64,000 nt of DNA from Sparassis latifolia (lineage: Eukaryota; Basidiomycota; Agaricomycetes; Polyporales; Sparassidaceae), in contig CM031553.1 in assembly GCA_018466975.1 (NCBI GenBank), positions 558,001 to 622,000 on the forward strand, read 5' to 3'. Below are positions 21,235 through 33,681 of this stretch, piece after piece. The translations under genes were made by a program, and so were the position numbers. Position 1 is the first letter of the stretch, and every line of letters begins with the position of its first letter. The notes under the pieces are model-generated. The model searched no databases, was not told the DNA's origin, and saw nothing but the letters and a program-made list of their open reading frames with translations.

Positions 21235-24023
21235 TCACGTATTAGGAGGCAAGAACCCCGCGCCGCCGTTCTGCCAGTTCTCCATGCCCGCAAGACGCAC
21301 CCACTCGACGTCGAACTCGCCGCTCCCCTGCAACATCTCGAACGGCATCATCATGGTCTGCGCGCTCGCCTTGGGCCCCGGCCCGAGCCCAAGACCCGCA
21401 CCACCTCCGGTGCCGAATAGCGGAGGGCTGTACGTCTCCGCGTACAGCGAGGGCAGCCCCATCGATGGCTGCACTTGCACATGTGTGGGCACCTGCATAA
21501 CGGGATGGGGCGCAAACCCATGCATCGGTGTGGTCAGGTACGGGATGGAGGTCGGCTGCGGCTGCGGCTGCGCGGGTCCCGCAGGGAGGTTGGGTGGGAA
21601 GGACGACGTCGGCGAGTGGTAGTAGCTCGAGCTGAGCGAATGCACGGAGGACGGGTCCGAGCTACTCGACTCCGCAACGCTCTCCCGCCGGGACTGTGCT
21701 GGTGGCTATGTTCCGGTGAGCCGTAATCCCCACCGCTCTCGCCCGAACAAGGATGTTGCTCCGCGCGGCCCCATCCACCGGCCTTGCGTAGCGCCTCGAG
21801 TACGGTGATGGCACGCTTGGCAATCTCGCCCTCGCCGTCATACATTCCCTCGGCGGCGGCAACACACGCCTCGAGCATCCGCAAGGCGCGGTCCATGAGA
21901 TCAAGACATTCCTCCGCGCGCGGGTGCGGCGGCGTCTGCGAGAGCGCCCCCGCAAGCGCGACAGCGCCGTCGAACACAAAGTACGAATATTGGAAGATCA
22001 TCGCGGGCGCGGAGGACGCCCACTCGGGGGTCGCGGCATGTGCGGCACAGAGCGTGTGAACGAGCTCCTGCGCGAGTTCTATGCACCGCTCCCGGCTGGG
22101 GTTGAGCTGCATGCTGCTGCGCGCGAGGCCGGCGGGCGGAGGGAGAATCGGCGGCGGGTGCATCAAGTACGGGCGGTGGATGTTCATGAGTCCGCCGAGG
22201 TAGTATGCAGCGAGCGTGTGCCGCTGGTAGCTGAGGCTGCGTTCGGCGATCGAGAGGCACCGAGGCGAACGCACAGGCTCGTGCTCGAACGGACTGGGCG
22301 AATTTTGCTTCAAGTTGTGCCATTGCAGTTCTGCAGGCAGCTGAGCGAGCCACGTCCGGAAGCGGTGATCGAACTCCAGGACCGTAGCGTATGAGGGTGC
22401 TTGGATGCCGAGGCACTAGGAAGACGCAGGCTGAATGTCGATTCGCACTAGGTAACGGAAACCGAGACAAACCTTGTCAGCGCCCTCGCCTATAATCTCG
22501 CACAGCTGGATGAACGCCTGCAGATAAGGCGCATTCGGATTTGGGAATCCGTCGCTGTGCACCGGACCTGGGAGGAGCGTCACGTCGAAGCTCCCCTTGT
22601 GGGCCATCATTGGTCTCCCGAGAATGAACGAGTATATACTGCGCGGGGTAAGAGTGAGTATCGCCTTGGGTATTTGGCCGCTGAACTCACCGATCAGAGA
22701 TCCAGAGGCTCCACCAGCCGAGCAGCCGCAGCTCGGATTCCTCCTTGCCCATGGTCTCCCACTTCCGCCACCCGGGGTCGCGGTGGAGACCCATTGCCTG
22801 CGCGCTCCGCATGCCGATCCCCGCCAACTTCCACGCCTCGCTCACGCGGCCGCGGTCAGCGTGATAGGCGGCGAGGAGCGCGGTGCCGATGCAAGTGAAC
22901 ACGGCGCCGTGCACGCTGCTCTCCGACATGGAATACGCAGGCACGGCGAGCAGGATGTCCTCGACCAGCCGGCGGGCGGCGAGCGCGCTGCTGCAGAAAC
23001 TCGCGCCGTCGTTTGCCCGGTTCCGTGGGGAGAGGGCGAGGACGGCGAATAAGAGCACCAGCCAGTGGGGGTTAATCTCCTCTGCGCATGCCATGCACGC
23101 GCCGGGTGCGAGGCAGTGGGGGCCGGGGCAGCGCACCTCGAGGTGGCGCCACATCTTCTGGCAGGCGCCGCGGAACCAGTTCTCAGGTAGGCCGAACTCC
23201 CAGTTGCGGCCCTCGAAGTAGGCATCGAGCAGCTCGTCGACGTGCCCGCGAGGGGGAAGACCGGAGAGCAGGCCGCGCATGGGCGCGGAGAATGGATGCA
23301 CGCCGCATGAGTGAGACAAGGATACGGGGCTGGTCATGGAGCTGGATCGGGAGTAGGGGAAGCGCCATGTCTCGGGTTCTCCGAGCTGGAGGCTCGTTAG
23401 CTGCACAGGTGGAAGGAAGGGGGAGAGCGGCGTACCTTGTGGAGAGCACATAGAATGGTGCCGGCGCCGATGTACTCTTCGCGTGGGGCAAGCGAAAGCT
23501 GTGCGAGGGCTACGGCGGCTACCTGCACGTTGAAGTCGTAGAGGGCTCGGGGCCCCTCGGAGTCTGCATTCTCACCGGCAGCGCCGGTGCCTGTGGGGAT
23601 GGGGACCTCGGGCTTGTCGAGGGAAGAAGGTTGCTGATCGAAGGTAGAGTTGCCCGGGGAGTTGCAATCGTAGCCGGTTGAGAGCTGGATGTTCTGGCGG
23701 AGTAGGGTTTGCTCGAGGACGGCGATGCGGGTGGAGAGGGCTTGGATGGTGTCCGAGGCAGCGGAAGAGGGCATGACGGGAGGACGCTGGGGCGTTGGGC
23801 GGACGACGATGGGCTCCCAGCGACAGAGGTGTGCGATGCCGCGGGTGGTGCAGAGTCCGCAGGGAATCTGTCTGTCGCATTTCTGAGGGTGTTGAGCACG
23901 GATGCAACGGCGAGCAGCGAGACATACCTGGCGCCGTTTCGTGCACTCTACGCAGCTGAGACGCTGCCTGCGCCTGGTCTGCTTGACCTTACCACCGTCG
24001 CTTGAGGCCTGCACTTGCGGCAT
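21235..24023 (-). CDS. Zn(2)Cys(6) fungal transcription factor
   Basis: Exons: 24023-23928, 23882-23436, 23400-22691, 22638-22473, 22415 to ~21770, then a terminal exon to 21235. The binuclear zinc cluster is split by the first intron: CVECTKRRQ joins KCDRQIPCGLC, then C in AHLC. A coiled-coil-like linker follows (IQALSTRIAVLEQTLLRQN). The middle holds a fungal-specific transcription factor domain: LAAYHADRGRVSEAWKLAGI, ELRLLGWWSLWISDR and FILGRPMMAHK. The C-terminus is Pro/Gln/Ser-rich and could activate transcription. The frame changes near 21690-21780 and needs a ~50-80 bp intron whose donor I could not fix, or is a real frame break. Targets unknown; no metabolic cluster adjoins it. Confidence 0.88.
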
Positions 24024-24929
24024 GGACGGAGAGACGCGCGACGCGGTGATGGGAGTGCTCCTGACAGTTCTACAATCTTCTCAGCGCCGACTGCAGCTCG
24101 CTCGCTCCCGCCCGGTATGTGCTATCTCCGCACGGTGCCGCCGGAGTCAGCCGTGACGTCACTTGGCACGCAAATCTTGAATTGTCGGCATCCTACCACT
24201 CTGGTCGTTCGAGACACACGTGGAATACTTATACTCTACAGCTCATCGCGCAAAGAGTGTTGACGGCTGGGAGGAGAAACAATCGTCGTATACCGCATTA
24301 GGTGCGCTGCCTGCCCCATTAGGCAATACTTCCGGTGACTCCGGTCCCCAAGAAAGGGGCGCTACTGCGCATGAGCGCTGGCACTGTGTCTATTTTCCAC
24401 GCTTCATAGCTCAATCGCTCTCGCTGCGATAACCGTTGCGCATTCATATTTCTTCGTTATAACATTATAGATACATCGTCTACATCAGATTTCACACCGG
24501 AGCCCGTCTGGAAGCTGGGTGAGGCTAGGAGTAGCTGAATTGTGGCAAATTTTATACTGTAACTCTATCGCCTTTGTGATGCGGCCATGGCATCTCATAC
24601 AGTGCGAGTTTCGACAAAGTAGCACCCACCATGTGTCCGCAGATGGCAAAAATGAGAAATGAGATAGATCGTCGAGCTCCGAAGTCCGGTTGTGGGAGTA
24701 GTATTGACTGAGCTATTGACCTCACAAAGCCGTTGGCTGAAACGAGAAAAGAGGTGGGTGTTACCGATTCAAATCCTGAGGCCTGCCCCCCAACAATTGC
24801 ACGCTACGAAACGCCAGTTTGTTTATGCCATTCCTACTTGTTCGTGCTACTCACATAGGAACAGTGCTCATGACCAACCTCCGTCAATATTCTTCTAACT
24901 CGCCGTCTTCAAGTTCGACGTTCATATTT
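24024..24929. other. Intergenic region without recognisable gene
   Basis: About 900 bp between the transcription factor and the decayed SET2 copy. ORFs are short, overlapping and featureless. A B-box-like 'gattcaaatcc' at ~24768 has no tRNA arms around it. It must include the promoter of the minus-strand transcription factor. Confidence 0.4.
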
Positions 24930-27820
24930 TCTGCTGAGGAAGGATCGAAGCCCGACGGACCCGAGGTGGACGGGTCCCCCCACCCGGGTCCCGGGCCGCT
25001 GCAGGGCGTTCCTCACCCGCCTTCTCCACTTTCAGCTTCCTCACCTTCGCGATACGCCCCTCCGCGAATTTCTTGACGTTCTCGCTTTTCTCCTGGGGCA
25101 GCGAATCCAACTTCCCGTGCTTATATCTCCTCCACTTCTTCACTTCCGCAATGGCAAGTGTCAACTATGGGCTAAATGACCCACCTTCAGAATCAATCTC
25201 GGTGAACTCACCTCTTCAGCAAGCTTTTTGAGGATGTCTTGGAGTATCGCCTTACGATACTCCGACATACATTTTACAACCACGTCTACGATCAGCTCGA
25301 GTAGCCGCTTCTCCTCATTAGCCTGTTGGTCAGAGGATAGCTTCTTGTGCGCCCTGGATCCTTTATGTGCTGAACCACCGAGTATGCTGTCCTCTGCTGT
25401 AGGCGGTACCAGTGTGGCAAACTGGTTGGAGGGCGGAACTGTCGCCGATGGGGCCGCGATGACTGCCGCGCTATCTGCAAGCGAGGGCCCCTTGCGGGAG
25501 GCTACACAGTCAAAATCACGCTCTTCCGAGTGGTGTACGTGCACCGGTTTATAGACTGCCGCGCCCAAGCGGCCTGACGAGGAATTCCGCCTCAAGCATA
25601 TTCGGCTGGTCGGGTTTCAGCCGCTTTGATGGCAGAATATCTGTATCCGCTTCACGCTCTGTGAGTACGCGCTTTGGAATCCGACGAGCATATTCTAAGG
25701 CATCCCATGCAGCCAAAAGCTGCAGAAAGGTTTCACTGTGCAGCACGTCGCGCAAGGACGCGGAAGACTCACTTTTTGCGATAACTTCTCGAGGCTTATA
25801 TCCCTTGCATGGGAACATGCTTGCACCGGTACATAAACTTTGGAGTCTTCAACCTTGTTGCGATGCAGGAGTGGCCAATTCAACATGCACTCAATTTCCT
25901 AGGGGAATTGCTCAATGGTCAGCCATGGCCCCGATAGAAAGCTGCTATGAGTGAAAAACTCGCCAAAGTCGTGATCGGAATTTCACCACTAAAAGCCTCA
26001 AGTATGTCCGTCATCATGCTGAATCCCCGTAATCGCATGAGTTGACGCAGCACAACTTGGTTTTGGGTGGTCTGACGACGGACAGCGCATCCTAGTACAT
26101 AACGGCAAGATGCGACGTACATACCGTTATACGTGTTAATAGCTGTACGCGGTTTCGTGTGTGACGCATGATATGCGCGACAATTTGTATAACTGTAAGC
26201 ACGTCACCGGGGTCGCAGAGGTTTCTTAGAAGTCTGGGAGACAAAAATCAGTTTTCGTCACACATTTTGAAATATTCAAGGCATCACACAGTAACTCTCG
26301 TCAAAGTTGAAGTTTCTTTCAAAATCCTCGCTGAAATCCTCATCGAAATCTTCATTGAGGTCGTCGACGGAATTGCTTGCACCACAATTTGTCACTTCCC
26401 CAGATACTCCAAGAGCTGGGAATACAACATAGTCGTAAAGAGAGTGAATTGCGTATTTGGACAATACAAAGCATGACGCACCATCAGGATCGATGTGAAG
26501 GTCTCGTAGTGTTGCGTTGTCAGTTTCTGGTTTTAGTCCAATGAACCCGACACAAATAGGCTCTCCACAGTGGGTACTCCTTGCGTTGAAATCTTCAATG
26601 ACAACACGGTAGTACAATGATCAGTCAGTACGAGTTTGGTACTGACAACTGGCGACGCACCGCTGATTCTGGCAGTCTAGTCCACAGGGCCATTCGCCAG
26701 GAAGACATTCCACCTGAGAGAGCCGTCTGATGCAATCAGACCTTGGTTGCACAGGCACGAGGGAGGGTCCAGTCCCACTAAACAGTCCTCGGGATTGATC
26801 TCCAAAGAGCTTCAACGATGGAAGAGAGAAACACCCACTTGGATAATACCGGCAATCGCATGTCAAGTCCTCCAGTGCTTCCCGAGAGCGGCCGAGGGCG
26901 TCATTCTCGTAATGGTTGTCCGGGAGCTCGACGAAAGTTTCTAGAGCTTAGAACTCAGCGCGAGGCAGGTAGCCCACCAACTGTAGACTGTGCGGTTTGC
27001 TACCAACTGATGTTCTTGAATTTCGAATAGGAACAACAGCATCCACCTGCTGAAGTTTAATAGCAAGATGATCCAAAGTGAAGCCGACTCTTTCGTCGTC
27101 AAGCCTTGAAAACCCAGAGTCGTGGGCCGGCTTGAACTCGTCGTCCTCAGGCGCTCCAACGAGACAGACGTTCTCATCGAGATTTTTGACCGCGCACTCC
27201 AACGTAAAGCCGACGCGTTCGTCGTCAAGCCTGGAGAAACCATCATAGAGGTCTGCCGCCTTCACACCGAGCTTGAGATCTTCAGAGGCTATGGGGAAAA
27301 TATTGTCCTCTTCCTGTTTTTTGATGGCACTCACCTCTAACGTAAAGCCTACTCTTTCGTTGTTAAGGCTGAATGAGCTATCGAGTATTTCCGACTTCTG
27401 CTCCAACTTGCTGACCTCTGACGTGGCAGGAAGAGCATCGTCCTCTTCAAAATTCTTGAATGCGCAAGTCTCCAACTTGAACCCAACCTTTGCCTCGTCC
27501 AGCTTGAATAAGCCGTTGTCTGCAGCTTCTGGTTTTATCTTGGGGTTATCCTCGGAAGGTTCGTCATTCATTTTTTGGTCTTCGATAGCTTCCAGTTTCA
27601 CCTCGTTGTTCACGAGACGCTCCGCCTTGTCCCTCTTACCCTCCGATCTCCGGTGAGGGGTCGACATGTGTGGAGTCCTAGAGCGGTCCATCCTACGATG
27701 GCCAATGTCCTTGTCCATGACCTGAAAGGTCCCAAGAGCTGATGCGACGGCGCAGAGAATGCGGGATATACGATGTGAGTATCCGAGGCAAGCTATACAG
27801 CTCGGAAAACGCGCCAAAGA
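24930..27820 (-). pseudogene. Decayed SET2 paralogue lacking the SET domain
   Basis: Read on the minus strand, the segments match the intact SET2 at 30378-33681 in order. They are LVGYLPRAE, TFVELPDNHYENDALGRSRE, a damaged AWS region (TCDCRYY.., SDCIRRLSQVECLPG), post-SET (HCGEPICVGFIG), [60 protein letters not shown] and the SRI region (ANEEKRLLELIVDVVVKCMS). Several introns sit at the same places, so it arose by DNA duplication, not from mRNA. Damage: an in-frame TAA just after LPRAEF (~26940), loss of AWS cysteines, deletion of the whole catalytic core between ~26650 and 26590, and a frameshift near 25560 after RPLGRG. The first exon is still open for 289 codons and carries a repeat tract SET2 lacks. 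A short protein could still be made; catalysis cannot. Confidence 0.85.
27040..27530 (-). repeat. Four in-frame ~43-residue repeats in the SET2-copy first exon
   Basis: The open first exon of the decayed SET2 copy contains four imperfect units centred on LDEAKVGFKLE, LNNERVGFTLE, LDDERVGFTLE and LDDERVGFTLD. Each is followed by a short Lys/Glu-rich stretch (AFKNFEEDD, AIKKQEEDN, AVKNLDEN, AIKLQQVD). The intact SET2 has nothing like it at the same place. Confidence 0.8.
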
Positions 27821-28501
27821 AACGGGAGGACCCAGATCATACGATGCACGTATGTCTTCGGCTTCCGCACGACCCTGGCTTGATACCGGGATCCATAGAT
27901 GAACTAATCCTTCACGCGAGCACGGAGAGGCTTACCGTCGACTGATGGCAATATGGTATAGGTTCGTTACCACCACGGACCGTGCAGAGCTGGACTCGAC
28001 GCAGAATCTCAGACAGATATATCCCTGCGGAGTCCGCATCATCCAGGTCAGTCCAAACACGAAAACATGCAAGCAAGGTGACCAAGGCGGACTGTGTAGC
28101 ATGACGAAGCTTGCCATGCCAGAGCTCGAAAGAGTCACCATACTAATCTTCGATTGATTAGCATGGATCCGTCATTTGCACCACTGGGAAAACTGTGAGC
28201 CCACTGAGACACATCCACCTGTATTGCAGCTCCATAAATCAAAGAAATCGTGTACTGTACGCGCAAAGCTAGCTAGAAGCTTCCAGGCTACCGGTCGGAC
28301 ATCTGCACTGGGTTGTCGCCTATCTGCAAACGACAGTAACTCGACGCCGTATTTCGTCGCGTATCCGTCGGCTGCCTCTGCACGTAATTGACTCGTTGTC
28401 TGACTGTCCGCCTGCAAGGCACAGTAAATCAACATCTCGACCTCGACATGCGCATCATGGCCTTCCGATGCAAATATTTCTTCGCACATCCAAACTCCAC
28501 C
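27821..28501. other. Intergenic region, no supported gene
   Basis: Between the SET2-copy first exon and the RPA49 stop codon. A 105-codon minus-strand ORF (28172-28489) has no recognisable motif and starts within the RPA49 3' flank, so I do not call it. Confidence 0.4.
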
Positions 28502-30152
28502 CTACCGTCTTGTGCGTTTGTTCCTCGCCTGAGGGAACTCCACCGGCACCTTGAGAACCGCCCGCTTCGTCTGTCCCGCGGTGTCCGGCAGGCCCAACCG
28601 CTTGAGCTCCGTCGGGCCCAGCTTCTCGACCTTGCAGCCTATCCAGCAAATCAGCATCCACGCGCACGCGGAATTAGTCTTACAGGTGGCTGACTCACCA
28701 AGCGACTTGAAAAGTGTGTTGACGCTGTTCCCGCGTGAGCAAAGCAGAGGAACAAAGAGAGGGTACGCACTTGGTGACGGGCATGCTCAGGTCGTGCGCG
28801 ATGAGTGTCGTGTCGGTCGCGTAGTCGTCGAGGCGGAGACACAGCGCAAACATGTATGTCAAGAGCATAGTCTCGGATTGCGTCGTCACCTGGACTCTGT
28901 CACACGATTGATGTGAATGCGCGGAAAAAGAGAACAGACGGTTTGACGCACACGCTGGTGTTTCTCGCACTTTCCGTGAAGCGTGACAGTAGTCCATCGA
29001 GGACAGGCCCAGGCACGGAAGATAATCGCTTCTGCAGAGCCTCCTTGTCGCTCACTATCCTCTGAGCAACCTTGAACGCGAACATGGCGGAAATATATAG
29101 CAGGATTTTCCTACATCACAGCCCACTGAGCAGCGACGCACCCGTCAGAGGAAAGTCCACGCACATTTCTGATTTTTGAGCTTGGGTGCGCTGAAGAGGA
29201 GGCGAAGGTGCTGATTGATCCAGTGTGACTTCGAGTAGGGCAGAAGGGCCACGCGCTGCAAGTCTGTCTCCGCCGCTTTGAACGCAGAGACGGACAACGC
29301 ATTGAGTTCGTTGTCTGGGATGATATCGTGGATAGCGTAGACGTCGTCCGGACGCTGCGCGTTCGCATCATGTGGAGGGATAAGGCGATTGCTGTCTGCA
29401 GAGGCCTTCGCTTCCTCTACCAAGCCATAGTTTACATAGCGAAAACGGTACCAGAAAGAGACAAAGCTCACCACGCGTAGGTAGACTGCCCGTGTTCTCC
29501 TGAATAGTGTCCTGCAGATGGCTGGCAACGCCGCGCATGGCGTCGACGTCGACGCGGTTGCGCTCCTGGGCGCGTATGACGGCCTTTGCGCGCTTGGTGC
29601 CGAATGTCTCGCCGAGCTGGTTTCGCATCTGCATGCGGTCCTCAGAGGAGATTTGCATGGGCGCGAGGTTTTTGAGCGCCTTCACCTGGCGGACGAGGAT
29701 GTGCAACGGAGCGGGCCGCAGTGTCGTCGCGTTTGTACGTTTGTCGTGCACGCCGATGAGATAGCTGGACGAGGTCAACGTTGGTGTGTAAACATGGGAG
29801 AGAAAAGAACGCACCTGCATCCCGCGGCGGACTGCTGGAGCTCCGAGTCGTGCGAGGTGCTGAACTCGACGGCGTCGGCCTCTCCACCGACGAACGTTCG
29901 CCGGTTAACGAACGGCTCATCGCTGTTCTTTTTCTCGTCTCTTGACCAGCATTGAAAGGCGGTGGATTCGGGCGGGTGGAGGGCGGGGAAGCTCGCTGCG
30001 GGATGTGGTGTCAATTTGCGGCTGAGTGGGGAAAGAGCGCGCTCACCGAGTACCGGGCCCAGCTGGGACACTGGCTGCGACGAGATTTTGAGCGAGGCCT
30101 TGTGTGCATCGTCTGCGCCGCGCTTGCGCTTTTTTGAGGACGAGGAGGCCAT
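28502..30152 (-). CDS. RPA49: RNA polymerase I subunit RPA49
   Basis: A49/PAF53-type subunit of RNA polymerase I, nucleolar, which with A34.5 supports initiation and elongation on rDNA. Eight exons: 30152-30047, 29995-29815, 29764-29472, 29416-29161, 29110-28952, 28896-28771, 28724-28699, 28638-28502, giving 427 residues, normal for the family. Visible features: an N-terminal Lys/Arg patch (SSKKRKRGADD); a dimerisation-module-like region with FVNRRTFVGGEADAVEF, YLIGVHDKRTNATTLRPAPL and HILVRQVKALKN; a basic linker (AKAVIRAQERNRVDVDAM); and the tandem winged-helix end with LLPYSKSHWINQHLRL, then LFKSLGCKVEKLGPTELKRL. The fourth intron uses a weak donor (GTGGAC). It lies head-to-head with SET2 and between SET2 and its decayed copy. 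Confidence 0.92.
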
Positions 30153-30377
30153 GAGCGGGAGGAGATGTCGCAGAAAGGAAATTGCGGGTGGGAGGACCGA
30201 CGCGGCGGCGATCCGTGAGCTGCGAGCTCCCACCACCGCCTGGCCACAACGGACGCTCTCCTGGTCCAGGGACAGCCAAACCTTATCTTATTGCTTTCAG
30301 TATTCTCTTGTTCTCTCTCTCTCCTGCTATAAGTACTTTGCTGACTATCCTCTCGCCTCTCCAAGTCATACCGTATA
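30153..30377. promoter_or_regulatory. Divergent promoter: RPA49 / SET2
   Basis: 225 bp between the two start codons. CT-rich runs near 30298-30345 precede the SET2 start, as is common in fungal promoters. No clear TATA. Confidence 0.5.
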
Positions 30378-33300
30378 ATGTCCCGCTCGCCCTCGAGTGC
30401 AGGACGGGGCACCTCCCCATCACCCAAGTGGGATCAGGACGGTGAGAGCGAAGTTGATGATACAGATACCCCGCTTGCCAGGGCCGACAGCGTCAAGGCG
30501 GACGCCATGGACGACGACGACGACATGGACGCTCTCAAGCAGGGGGAGCCCGTGCAGGACGCCTCCTTCGCCAAGTCCGACACCCGCCCCTCGCGCACAC
30601 CGCCCCTCTCCTCGCGGGGCAAGACCAAGCCCGAGCCCGCAGGGCCCCAGCTCATCGGCCACCTCCCGCGTGCGGAGCGTGAGGCCCTGCAGACCTTCGT
30701 CGAGCTCCCCGGGAACCACTATCAGTACGGGACCCTCGGCCGCTCGCGCGAAGCCCTCGAGAGCATGACGTGCGACTGCCAGTACGACCACGGTCGGTAC
30801 CTCTCTCCCCTCTTCGTGTAGCGTAGCATTAGTATGTGCCGAGTGCTGATGGGTGAGTCATGCTGATGCGCGGCACTTGTCTCTGCAGGCGTGGACCACC
30901 CCTCTGATGCGTGCGGGTACGGCTCCGACTGCATCAACCGCCTCACTCAGGTGGAATGCCTCCCCGACGACTGCCGCTGTCGGTCATACTGCCAAAACCA
31001 GCGGTGCGTCGCTGACCGTAGATAGCTGTAACTACTAGCGCTCACGCGAGGCCGCGCGTCGTTGTCGCAGGCTCCAGCGCCAGGAATACGCCCCGATAGA
31101 CATCGTACTGACGGAGAAGAAGGGCTTCGGCCTGCGCGCAGGCGAGGACCTTATCAAGTGCGTCGTCTTTCGCTCACTGGCCTGTGCGATTCGCCAACTC
31201 AGCACTTCTTCTTTTATTCTCCGATTTTCTACGACAGAGACACATTTATTTATGAGTATATCGGCGACGTCGTCAGCCAGCCCTCCTTCCTCAAGCGCAT
31301 GCGCCAATATGCCGAAGAAGGCATTCGCCACTTTTACTTCATGATGCTCCAGAAAGACGAGGTAACGCACCGCCAGGCGCATCAGCATCCGATCTCCAAA
31401 TTTACTTCATTTTTTACCATCATAGTTCATCGATGCGACGAAGCGCGGCGGGATCGGGCGCTTCGCGAACCACAGCTGCAGCCCAAACTGCTACGTCGCC
31501 AAATGGACAGTAGGTGCCCACGTCCGGATGGGTATCTTCGCGAGCAGGAATATCAAGAAGGATGAAGAACTGACCTTCAACTACAACGTCGACCGATATG
31601 GGTGAGCCCTCCCCGCCGCGGCCGTGCTTTCGCGGGCGGCGCGCTTGTGCGCGAATCTCTGCAGTTCTGATTAAATGTGTTAAAAAGACATGATGCGCAA
31701 CCGTGCTACTGCGGCGAGCCAAACTGTGTCGGCTTCATCGGCGGGAAGACACAGACTGACATCGCAGCGATGGACGATCTGTATCTGGACGGTACGTCCC
31801 CGCGCATCTCCATCTCCACCTTATACTAATACTCATTCTCTACTCCCCATAGCCCTCGGCATATCCGAAGAGGTGGCCGTCCTGGGCCTCAAGGGCAGCA
31901 AGAAGAGGAAGAGCAAGAAACTCGACGAGGACTTTATCGTACGTCCCGTCCTCCGATCGCATTGTCAGATAACTCACGATTCCCGGCCCAAATGCAGCCC
32001 ACGCTAAAGCCGCTGCAGGAGAAGGACGTGCCGAAGGTGGTGCAGGCGATGCGCCAGACGCAGAGCCGCAAGGTGCTTTTCAAGCTGCTCACGCGCGTCA
32101 AGGTCCGTCCCCACTTTTTTAACTTGCCTTTTCTGACACGCGCCCCGAAATCAGCTCACGGAAGACCAGTCCCCGCTGCGCCAGCTCATGCGGTTGCGCG
32201 GTTTCAGCGTGATGACGAACATCCTCGAGGACTACAGCACCGACCTGGAGATGCTCACCTTGGTGCGCATTTTTCAACTCCAAGCAACGACAATTGATAA
32301 CCTTGGAATTTTGCAGGCGGTCGAGTGTATGATGACCTGGCCGCTGATCCAGCGGAACAAGGTCGAGGACTCCAAGGTAAATGTGCCCGTGCAGGTGTGC
32401 GCGCAGTCGGAGAACGCAGTGCTCGCGGAGCTGGCGAAGAAGGTGCGTCCGGCAAAGTCCTACTTGACCGCCTCGAAATTGAAATTAATATTTCCGCCTT
32501 GCCTGCAGCTACTAGCCCAGTGGGACACGCTCGAATACGCGTACCGCATCCCAAAGCGACTGAAAGGGGTACGCACCTCTCACTTCTCACCAAACGAGCA
32601 CTGACGCAGCCTTCTTAGGAGGACGACGAGGCCTCCCCACCACCCGTCATTCTTCTCGCGGCAGACGACGGCGAGGACACGCGTGCGGCAAAGCGGTTCA
32701 AGGCGGAGCCATTCGACGCGCTGCTCGAGGACGCCAGCCTCCACATCAGGCCGCTCGGGCGTACAGCGGTGTATACCAAGCCCGTGCACCACATCGAAGA
32801 AGTTTTCGATGGTAACGTGGGGGCCGTGGCGCGGCCCACCGGGCCCTCGCGGGCGGACATCGCTGCGATCATCGCTGCGGCATCTGCCGCTGCCGCCGCT
32901 GCTTCGGCGTCGGCGAGCCAGACACCCGCAGAGACGAGCGACGCCGGTGCGCGCAAACGGCACCGGCATGCGCACAGGAAGGAGAGCGCGGAGGACAAGG
33001 AGGCAAACAAGGAGAAGCGGCTGCTGAAGCTGGTCGGTGCGGTGGTGGTGAAGTGCATGTCCAAGTACCAGAAACAGATGGACCATGACGTATTCAAGAA
33101 GCACGCGAAGGAGGTGAGCCGCGGGTCGCGCCTATTTCTGTGTATCTGGCCCTGCTGACGCTCTGCAGCTAACGCACCTGATTGCTGAGAAGGAGAAGAA
33201 GTCCTCGAGCTACAAGGAGGGTCGGCTGGACGCGCTGTCGGAGGAGAAAACGACAAAGATCAAGAAGTTCGCGAAGGAGTACATCGCCAAAATCCTGCGA

Positions 33301-33681
33301 AAGCTGGAGAAGGCAGGGCAACGGCGCAAGCCACCGTCGACATCGGACGGGACGAACGGGGCGTCGGTGTCCACGTCTACGCCGGACACGCACGACGACC
33401 TGGAGGACGGGGACGAGGGCGTGCACATGACTGTGGAGGAGGCGATGGACCTAGACGAGGACGACGGCGACGGCGATGGCGATGGAGAATCCCATGAGAC
33501 ACCACCCAGCTCGACGAGCCCGGAAGAGCAGTTGCGCGGGCGCAAGGGCGAGGACAGGCCGGCAGCGATTGGGGTGAGCGACCCGCGGGTGCGGCATCGG
33601 AACGAGGAATGCGGGTGGGACCCACATCAGGAGAAGGTGGAGGTGCTACAGGGATTCGGGACGGTGCTGGTGAGACTATAG
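30378..33681 (+). CDS. SET2: Histone H3 lysine-36 methyltransferase SET2
   Basis: Thirteen exons (30378-30792, 30889-31003, 31071-31157, 31238-31361, 31426-31601, 31688-31791, 31853-31938, 31998-32102, 32155-32262, 32317-32442, 32509-32568, 32619-33113, 33169-33681) join to 837 residues. Domains in order: AWS ([27 protein letters not shown]), SET ([38 protein letters not shown]), post-SET ([13 protein letters not shown]), a conserved middle region ([35 protein letters not shown]) and a C-terminal SRI-like helical region ([35 protein letters not shown]). SET2 deposits H3K36 methylation during elongation by binding phosphorylated Pol II through SRI. I see no clear WW motif between them. All catalytic motifs are intact, unlike the inverted copy at 24930-27820. 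Confidence 0.96.

Noticed and set aside
24760..24790. B-box-like 'gattcaaatcc' suggesting a tRNA gene
   Set aside because: No A-box, no anticodon arm and no acceptor-stem pairing around it.
28172..28489. 105-codon minus-strand ORF next to RPA49
   Set aside because: No domain, no intron evidence, and it starts within the RPA49 3' flank.
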